The notes beneath the pieces were generated by a model. The model was not told the origin of the DNA. It did no database searches and saw nothing but the letters and a program-made list of their open reading frames with translations. From Candidatus Methanovorans sp. (GTDB lineage: Archaea; Halobacteriota; Methanosarcinia; Methanosarcinales; Methanosarcinaceae), in the NCBI GenBank assembly GCA_020793565.1, contig DQIP01000226.1:1-40893 (forward strand): 40,893 nucleotides of DNA, in the 5' to 3' direction. Both the position numbers and the translations under genes were made by a program. Positions 35,069 to 40,893 of this stretch are shown piece after piece (positions within the stretch are counted from its first letter, which is position 1; the number at the start of each line of letters is the position of its first letter).

Positions 35069-35484
35069 ACGTCTTCTTTTCCTGTTCCATACGCGGCGGG
35101 CGGCAAATGCTTCCTGCGTACCGGCATATCTGCAAATTTTTGAGAAGCAGGGGAATGAATGTATTAAGCTGGCATGTAGCTGACCCGGATCTTGGTGGAA
35201 AGGAAGCAAAGATGAGTGAACAGGAGATATATGACCGCGATATCAGCCTGATCAAAAATAGTGACTGCCTGATCGCAGAGGTTACTGTTCCTTCGATTGG
35301 TGTTGGTTATGAGATATGCAGGGCTGCCGGGGCCGGGATGCCTGTCCTGTGTGTTCACAGGCCGGAGGCAAACGTTTCTGCAATGCTGCTCGGGAATCCG
35401 GGTAAGAATATGAGGGTGGAACAATATACTGGCCATGAGCATCTTGAAAATATCATTTCAGAATTCGTTGCTTTTATCGGGTAA
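35065..35484 (+). CDS. Nucleoside 2-deoxyribosyltransferase-like (Rcl/DNPH-like) protein
   Basis: 139 residues. The fold is that of nucleoside 2-deoxyribosyltransferases and 2'-deoxynucleoside 5'-phosphate N-hydrolases: [19 protein letters not shown] at the N-terminus, a [19 protein letters not shown] segment with the Asp after the helix and [18 protein letters not shown] with the likely catalytic Glu. It would cleave the N-glycosidic bond of a deoxynucleotide; the substrate is unknown. The start at ATG 35065 overlaps the U32 gene's stop (ATGA); the frame continues upstream without meaning. The overlap implies coupled translation. Confidence 0.88.
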   Translation: MNVFFSCSIRGGRQMLPAYRHICKFLRSRGMNVLSWHVADPDLGGKEAKMSEQEIYDRDISLIKNSDCLIAEVTVPSIGVGYEICRAAGAGMPVLCVHRPEANVSAMLLGNPGKNMRVEQYTGHEHLENIISEFVAFIG

Positions 35485-35541
35485 AGCCAAAATTCATAGC
35501 AATGATTAAATAGTGCTGATTTTAATATTAACCTGATCAAT

Positions 35542-35802
35542 ATGAGTGTGTTAGAAATGCCAGAAATATGGGTTTTTTTGATTGCGATACTTGCAGCGTT
35601 CATTCTCTACAAGGTGTTGAAAACTGCCAAAAAAATTATAATAAACATTGTTGTTGGTTTTGTTATCCTGATCGCGGGAAATATCGGGTTTGGGCTTGGG
35701 ATAGATTACACAAACTGGATCGTGATCCTGACATGCGCATTATCCGGTGCATTCGGTGCGATCTTGATCATACTGCTAAAGTTCCTTAATATTGCGTTCT
35801 AG
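35542..35802 (+). CDS. BofA-like small membrane protein
   Basis: 86 residues with three hydrophobic helices (about 9-27, 31-55, 58-82) and the pattern IINIVVGFVILIAGNIGFGLGI typical of the pro-sigma-K processing inhibitor BofA family. In Bacillus BofA controls a sporulation protease; archaeal members are unstudied, since archaea do not sporulate. It ends in TAG, four bases into the stop region of the convergent methyltransferase. Together with the GerW and DUF2953 genes, it is a third sporulation-family homologue in this window. Confidence 0.85.
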   Translation: MSVLEMPEIWVFLIAILAAFILYKVLKTAKKIIINIVVGFVILIAGNIGFGLGIDYTNWIVILTCALSGAFGAILIILLKFLNIAF

Positions 35803-36452
35803 AACAAGCGTGCAACCACTTTTATCATGTGGCGGGAGTGGATTTCTCCCCTGAACTTTTTTTCAGATCTTGCATTTTCAAGTTTTATTATTTCAAATCC
35901 CCTAAGGAGAGATGATACTTCTTCTTTCGTAAAATAATGGTAAATAACCCCGTTCTTGCGCAGGAATGTATCCGGTTCGACCTCCGTTCCCCCATATCTC
36001 ATATCATCCACCCCGAACGCTTCAAAGAACAGGAAACCACCAGGGGAAAGCACTCGCTTAAACTCGCTCACTGCCGCGCGCCTCTCACCTGCAAAAAGAT
36101 GCTGTAAAACCCCATAACAGACGATCCCGCCAAAAGAATCGTTATCAAAAGGAAGTTCGGTTACACTTGATACAAGGTGTTCGCTGTGCTGCCCGCTCTT
36201 TTCCAGATATGTTCCGGAAGCCACAAGTGCGGTTTTGGAGATGTCAATCCCAACGGTACAGTAGCGGCGCGACAGTGGCAGAAGATGCCGCCCATTGCCG
36301 CATCCCGCATCAAGTACACGGCTACCTTCCAGCAGGTGGTCACGCACTGTCCTGGTTGACCTTGGCCCACCCCATGTAATATGGGTATATTCCTGCTCCC
36401 ATGCTAGCAATTGCGATTTCGGGGTGGGGTGGTGGGTGGGATAAATGGTCAT
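35799..36452 (-). CDS. Class I SAM-dependent methyltransferase
   Basis: 217 residues. Motif I is RVLDAGCGNGRHLLPLSR and motif II VGIDISKTAL; FGGIVCYGVLQHLFAGER and the LSPGGFLFFEAFGVDDMRY stretch follow in methyltransferase_11 order. The substrate is not predicted. The start is taken at ATG 36452; the ATG at 36479 adds nine residues and has no better ribosome binding site. It converges on the BofA gene with a 4-base overlap of ends. Confidence 0.85.
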   Translation of the reverse strand: MTIYPTHHPTPKSQLLAWEQEYTHITWGGPRSTRTVRDHLLEGSRVLDAGCGNGRHLLPLSRRYCTVGIDISKTALVASGTYLEKSGQHSEHLVSSVTELPFDNDSFGGIVCYGVLQHLFAGERRAAVSEFKRVLSPGGFLFFEAFGVDDMRYGGTEVEPDTFLRKNGVIYHYFTKEEVSSLLRGFEIIKLENARSEKKFRGEIHSRHMIKVVARLF

Positions 36453-36565
36453 ATACAGTGGATGTTTGTATGTTAGCACTTTTATTGGTTATGTGTACAC
36501 AGGTGTTGATTATGGATAAAAGCAACCAATGCGGCATTTATGTGTCAATTGTAATGGGTTTTATC

Positions 36566-38908
36566 TCAAACACCTGTGAAATATGATATCCATTCCGGTC
36601 TACCCGGAGGATTCCTGTCCAGCATCCCTCTCCAGGCTTCATCGGTAAGCCGATCGTCCATAGGCTGCTTGAACTCATAATAACTCATAACCGGACCTGA
36701 ACCTATCAGTATCCTTCCATCAGGGAGCTGGTATGCTACAACGACAAGGTCTACATATCCCACACCCTCCTCCAGAACAGACATTGTATTGCCATCGGTA
36801 TGGACATCAGCGATTATAGTGGTCTTTTTTGCCTTATTATCAACATCTGCGATGACATTATTTAAACTGTCGCCGAAATTCTTTATAAACTCGTAATCAT
36901 CTTCACTTAACTCTTTATTTTCGAGTTCATCGGATGATATCTCAACAAGTCTCCCAAGTATCACTTCAAGATTATCCAGTCTGTATTTAGCTGATCCATC
37001 CAGCACATCCATTTCGCTTAAGCCTTTATTTGTCATCTGTGTTAATGCCAGCAGCCTGTTATAGAATTCAGGAACAGGTTCAACATAACCCACAACAGGT
37101 TTTTCTTCAGTGGGTGGACCAATGGAAGTCACATCCATAGTATAGCTCTGTTTGGCATAAAGGATCGTATCATGTCTCAGTTCGGCCCATGAAGCCAGTG
37201 AGGTGACCAGTTCCTTATCCTTCCATGCATCCGTTTGCATAAATGTAGGATACCCCTCACCATGATCATCCAGCAGGGGTTTGAGCGTGAATAACCAGGA
37301 CCAGTACAGGTTCTTATTCCACTGGGCCGCATCAAGCGAATCGAATTCCCCTTTCAGTTCATCGTACTGGCTGTCATATAACTCATAATTGGAATCACCC
37401 ATCCCGTTCAGCAGTTCCATCGATCGATCTGATCCGAGCAATGCCATAACGTCAAGGCCTCTGGGGAATCCTCTTATCGGTCCCATAGCACTTCTGACAA
37501 GGGTGAACGGGGTCTGGTTGCCCTGGTAAGTACCTGTATATGCACCTACAAGATTTGTGAACATGTATGAATCAGGAATGAATCTCTGCCCCATCAACCT
37601 GAATCCCTTTGTATTGTCCAGGCACCGATCTGCCTGCTCTGGTGTAAAAGGAGGTGATATTCCACATTTTCCTGTCCCGCCGTATATCTTCGGTGAGCTG
37701 TACTCTGCCATTCGGGCTTTAATTTTTCCGATATTATCTTCATTCAGATCAGCCGGATCAAATGTTCCTCCAAAAACCGTGTTTGATGCATTAATGTATT
37801 CATAAGGTCCGAGATCATCAGATAATCCCACATAAAAGGCAGTTACTGAATATATCCGGTCCCATTTATCCAGTAGTGATCGATCTTCATCGAATTCGGA
37901 TGCTATCAGGCATGCACTTGTTGTCTGGATCCTGGCGTCTTCTACTGAGATCAAACCATTTTCATCTGACGGGTCGGTTGTTCCAGGTGCTATATTATCA
38001 GAGCCTTTAAGCAACATGCTCATTCTTCCATACCACATGAACGTTTTAAAATAGTTCTTTAGTTTTTCTGACCTTGTATAGTGTCCTCTTGGAACATACT
38101 GGGAATAATCTTCAAAATAAATAAAAATTGGTGATTCTACAAATCCCGAATGCTCGTCTATTAATTTGAGTTCTTTTTCAACATCATCTATTACATATGA
38201 TGGAATCTCAAAACTGTATTTCTCAAGATCATCTTTGCTAAAATAAGCATCTGCGCATTCCCATTCGTCCTGTTTTGGGCAGAGCTGTTCAGGAACCGGT
38301 TTAAGCAGACTCAGTCCGACTGAAAAGTATGCAACATTTCTTCTTGCTGCTTCTTTTACATCTGAATCACTGTTTTGGTAAGTCTGAATTGATTCATTCA
38401 ACAGTTCTTCACTGATCTTCCATATGTTATCATAGAATTCCCTCTCTTCGATCTGGCGCAGGGTTTCATCGAACTGGATGTGATAAAGATGCAGCAGTGA
38501 ATCTGTTGTTATAAAGACAGGTACTTTTTCATGCTTTAATCGATCATATGGCCGGATGATGTCATCTTCAACTGGATTAAATGGATTATTTATCACAACA
38601 AACCCGTTCTTTTCCAGCAGGTCCAGTGCCTCGCTGCTAAGCGGGATATCATCAGAAAACGCATCATAGTTCGATATTTGATCTACTGATAACGGTAATT
38701 GGTATTGGGGAACCTGTACACTAAGATTCAATGGCTGTAATGAATAATATTTGGTAAATTGGGTGTTTTCCCCTGTGACACCAGATAGATCGACCAGTTC
38801 GGTTTCAAGCTGTCCCTGCTGTGTGGTATCAACTGGACTAAGTTCCTGATCGACACAGCCGCTGATGACCAGTGAAAGGGCAATGATCATTAATAATTTC
38901 AGTTTCAT
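36566..38908 (-). CDS. Large DUF3160 lipoprotein
   Basis: 780 residues. The N-terminal signal peptide ends in VISGC (lipobox Cys at residue 18), followed by a Thr/Gln linker. Most of the protein is a DUF3160 domain, recognised from the VPVFITTDSLLHLYHIQFDETLR stretch near residue 133 and later RLMGQRFIPDSYMFTNLV and DVMALLGSDRSMELL. The family is found in archaea and bacteria without a known activity and is presumably extracellular. No transmembrane helix other than the signal is seen. The ribosome binding site AAGG nearly touches the ATG, so the start may be leaderless or weakly translated. It is isolated. Confidence 0.88.
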   Translation of the reverse strand: MKLKLLMIIALSLVISGCVDQELSPVDTTQQGQLETELVDLSGVTGENTQFTKYYSLQPLNLSVQVPQYQLPLSVDQISNYDAFSDDIPLSSEALDLLEKNGFVVINNPFNPVEDDIIRPYDRLKHEKVPVFITTDSLLHLYHIQFDETLRQIEEREFYDNIWKISEELLNESIQTYQNSDSDVKEAARRNVAYFSVGLSLLKPVPEQLCPKQDEWECADAYFSKDDLEKYSFEIPSYVIDDVEKELKLIDEHSGFVESPIFIYFEDYSQYVPRGHYTRSEKLKNYFKTFMWYGRMSMLLKGSDNIAPGTTDPSDENGLISVEDARIQTTSACLIASEFDEDRSLLDKWDRIYSVTAFYVGLSDDLGPYEYINASNTVFGGTFDPADLNEDNIGKIKARMAEYSSPKIYGGTGKCGISPPFTPEQADRCLDNTKGFRLMGQRFIPDSYMFTNLVGAYTGTYQGNQTPFTLVRSAMGPIRGFPRGLDVMALLGSDRSMELLNGMGDSNYELYDSQYDELKGEFDSLDAAQWNKNLYWSWLFTLKPLLDDHGEGYPTFMQTDAWKDKELVTSLASWAELRHDTILYAKQSYTMDVTSIGPPTEEKPVVGYVEPVPEFYNRLLALTQMTNKGLSEMDVLDGSAKYRLDNLEVILGRLVEISSDELENKELSEDDYEFIKNFGDSLNNVIADVDNKAKKTTIIADVHTDGNTMSVLEEGVGYVDLVVVAYQLPDGRILIGSGPVMSYYEFKQPMDDRLTDEAWRGMLDRNPPGRPEWISYFTGV

Positions 38909-39135
38909 ACCTTAAATTAAGTAAGACTTTGTCTATAAGGGTTTTGATGGAGCCTATAATTTATCTACAGTGTAAATGGAAAGGCCCAACATATCGCTTA
39001 CTTTTTTGCCTGTTTGCTATTCCGTGTGAGTGTCCTTGCGGCGTATGATTTTGGTCACCGCAAAGAGGCGAAGTTTGCAAAGAGCGTTTAAATTGTTTGG
39101 TTTTTGACTATATTTGAAGTCCCGGGTGTATGAGA

Positions 39136-39178
39136 TTTGAAATGTGTTTGTTTGAAATGTGTTCGTTTGAAATGTCGG
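39136..39178. repeat. Short tandem repeat (15-bp unit TTTGAAATGTGTTYG)
   Basis: Almost three copies of TTTGAAATGTGTTYG lie directly before the stop side of lysS (39181). The gap from 38909 also holds an ACCGCAAAGAGGCGAAG patch of the kind found in intergenic DNA of many genomes. No gene is seen in this 270-base gap. Confidence 0.7.
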
Positions 39179-39180
39179 CA

Positions 39181-40773
39181 CTATGGTTTATAGGTCGATG
39201 CGTCCATGAAACGCCTGACCAGAAAATCCTTTTCCAGGGATGATAGGAACCATCCGGCCTTTGGGCCTGACTGCTGCCCAAGTATTGATATATAGATGGC
39301 TTTGAACATGTCCTTCGGATCTATTTCCAGTTCACCCGCCCCGACACCGGGCATCTGCACGATTGCGGAATGCAGTTTTGAATCTGCCTCCTTTGCAGAG
39401 TATACAAGATTGTGATAGTCCTCACCAGTAAGTTCCCCGCTTTCATTTATGATGTTCGAGAATGCACTAAGGAACGCTTTTTGCACGCCTGTCAGCGTGG
39501 CTGCATGGACAGGGACTTCTTCCTGCACACTGAACTTTGCAAATGGGGGAGCATACATTTCAAGCCAGTTGCCTACGTTTTCCGCAAGTTCCCGTATACA
39601 TTTTTCGTTATCGGTATTGTAACCCGCACGTGCCACGATCTTCATGATCCGGTCAATATCCCCTCGTGCTGCCTGATAGATCGTGACCATGTGCTTGAAC
39701 GGAATATCCGTGTGGCAGATACCGCTTGCGTGGGAGAGTTTTATGACAGTGCTCTCATATTCTGTTATTTCGGTCTTGTAATGCAACTTCTCGTACTCGT
39801 CAACAAGGTTCAGGAGCGGCAGGGCAGGGTCGAACTGGATATGTTTCTCAGGCTTTGTCCTGATTATGAGATACCGCAATACTTCAGCTGGAACGACTTT
39901 GAGCATATCGGATATGGAGACCACCACGCCTGTCGAGGAGGACATTGCGCCTTTTTTCCCGAGCATGATCCACTCATATACGATCGGGTAGGGTGTTTTG
40001 TAGCCGTATATCTCCCTGGATATTCTCTTTCCGGTATCGTACGAACCGCCTCTTGATGCGTGGTCTTTACCGAACGGCTCGACTGTGACACCCAAAATAC
40101 CCCACCGTGCAGGCCAGTCCACACGCCATGTGAGTTTTCCGCCGCCGCTCATCGGAACCGTGCCGGAATGACCGCATGAGCAGGTATAGTCCACTGTTTC
40201 GGCATCCGCATCGAATCCGGTTACCTTTGTGGTGTTTATCTTTCCGCACCCGGTGCAGATCGGATTGAACGGACTCCAGTCGTCCGCGGTTGTTTTATGG
40301 GTCACTTCATCAATGATATTGGCAATCTCGTCGCGTTTTGCCAGGGCTGTTTTTATTGCTTGTGTGTATGCACCGCTCTTGTAGAGTTCATCGGCAAGAT
40401 AGACCTTCGGCCGGATGCCTAATTTTTCCAGTGCCCCAAAGAATGGTTTGAGGAAATGGTCTGCATAGTTCTTGCATTCCCCGCAAGGACACGGTACTTG
40501 TGAAAGCGGTTTCCCGACATGTTCTGCATAACTTTCAGGCAGGAAGGGATACACTTTACGGAGCGGGTCGAAGGTGTCTGCTATGTATATAAGTTCAGCG
40601 TCCGCGCCTTTGCCAAGCAGTGCCCGAAAGGCTGCATCGGCAGTTACGACTTCCCGCATGTTGCCTATGTGAATGTGACCGGAGGGCGTGATGCCTGTTG
40701 CTACGAGGTGCTTATTTGAAAGTTTGAGTGCCTCGCCTGCGGTAACGTCTGCCCAGTGTGTGATTTGTGCCAT
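39181..40773 (-). CDS. lysS: Class I lysyl-tRNA synthetase
   Basis: 530 residues; charges tRNA-Lys. The class I form is typical of most euryarchaea. The HIGH motif is in [14 protein letters not shown] near residue 33, and the KMSKS-like site is [12 protein letters not shown] near residue 280. Zinc-type cysteines occur in [15 protein letters not shown] and CSCGHSGT. The C-terminal anticodon-binding part is helical, with no OB fold. The start is ATG 40773, five bases after GGTGA; the GTG at 40782 lies inside that site. It stops with TAG. Confidence 0.96.
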   Translation of the reverse strand: MAQITHWADVTAGEALKLSNKHLVATGITPSGHIHIGNMREVVTADAAFRALLGKGADAELIYIADTFDPLRKVYPFLPESYAEHVGKPLSQVPCPCGECKNYADHFLKPFFGALEKLGIRPKVYLADELYKSGAYTQAIKTALAKRDEIANIIDEVTHKTTADDWSPFNPICTGCGKINTTKVTGFDADAETVDYTCSCGHSGTVPMSGGGKLTWRVDWPARWGILGVTVEPFGKDHASRGGSYDTGKRISREIYGYKTPYPIVYEWIMLGKKGAMSSSTGVVVSISDMLKVVPAEVLRYLIIRTKPEKHIQFDPALPLLNLVDEYEKLHYKTEITEYESTVIKLSHASGICHTDIPFKHMVTIYQAARGDIDRIMKIVARAGYNTDNEKCIRELAENVGNWLEMYAPPFAKFSVQEEVPVHAATLTGVQKAFLSAFSNIINESGELTGEDYHNLVYSAKEADSKLHSAIVQMPGVGAGELEIDPKDMFKAIYISILGQQSGPKAGWFLSSLEKDFLVRRFMDASTYKP

Positions 40774-40875
40774 TGTTTTCACCGAAAATTTTTATAATCA
40801 GAATATGTTCGTTTTAGGGCTATGAATTGCTGATACAATATTAGTACTTGTTCAGGTAGTTCTGATGCCGAGACA

Positions 40876-40893
40876 ATCCGCCGTAGGCGGCAT
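40876..40893. repeat. GC palindrome of the dispersed GCCGYAGGCGGC type
   Basis: GACAATCC followed by GCCGTAGGCGGCAT at the very end of the window forms a short stem with a TA loop. It matches the family seen at 7428, 7557, 15036, 16741, 16871, 22045, 22284 and 22583. It is cut by the window edge. Confidence 0.6.

Overview
The window reads as a chromosomal segment of a methanogen-related euryarchaeon, most likely in or near the Methanosarcinales/ANME-2 group. This is inference from gene content; there is no rRNA here. The supporting genes are beta-RFAP synthase (methanopterin synthesis), the NOP5-fibrillarin pair, a class I lysyl-tRNA synthetase, an archaeal-type AlaRS, a CTP-dependent riboflavin kinase fused to a DNA-binding domain, a PIN-KH ATPase, and two proteins with PGF-CTERM surface anchors. 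One of these is an 11-haem c-type cytochrome, which fits a lineage with extracytoplasmic electron transfer. Translation signals often look like AGGTGA 4-5 bases before the start, and the GTG inside that motif can be mistaken for the start codon.

Layout. 1-1950: an IS1634/IS4-like insertion sequence with 15-bp terminal inverted repeats, its transposase frame interrupted by in-frame TAG and TAA. 2190-10130: PIN-KH ATPase, the leuD-type / unknown / leuB-type cluster, the multihaem cytochrome, and a THUMP-like methyltransferase. 10250-16500: a sensor-like protein with a C-terminal receiver domain, alaS, a small winged-helix protein and surE, separated by repeat-rich DNA. 16520-17240: two nested small mobile elements and an IS-end remnant. 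17240-20010: a two-gene AAA ATPase / TPR module. 20295-22000: a TRAM protein, then GerW(YtfJ)-like and DUF2953(YtfI)-like genes. 22000-22660: debris including a cut-down PIN toxin gene. 22667-25358: beta-RFAP synthase, NOP5 and fibrillarin packed as an operon. 25500-30250: a DUF234 ATPase with a duplicated operator-like site over its start, an RbkR-type riboflavin regulator/kinase with tandem palindromes, ribB, tRNA-Pro(GGG), a BFN-domain protein and hisF. 30326-38908: lipoproteins and membrane proteins, a U32 peptidase-family protein with a 120-nt Asn-Ala/Asn-Thr repeat insert, a nucleoside 2-deoxyribosyltransferase-like protein, a BofA-like protein, a methyltransferase and a large DUF3160 lipoprotein. 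39181-40773: class I lysS.

The strongest non-gene signals are as follows. A 275-bp element at 14692-14966 has a second copy at 16522-17040 that was split by a 236-bp element flanked by 8-bp target duplications, and the first copy preserves the empty site. A 13-mer, GTNAATYCGACCG, occurs five times, three of them between divergent genes. GC-rich palindromes are dispersed through the window. Compact operator-like repeats lie in front of the riboflavin regulator and the DUF234 ATPase. No CRISPR array and no unmistakably new multi-gene system was seen; the AAA/TPR pair is the best candidate for one.
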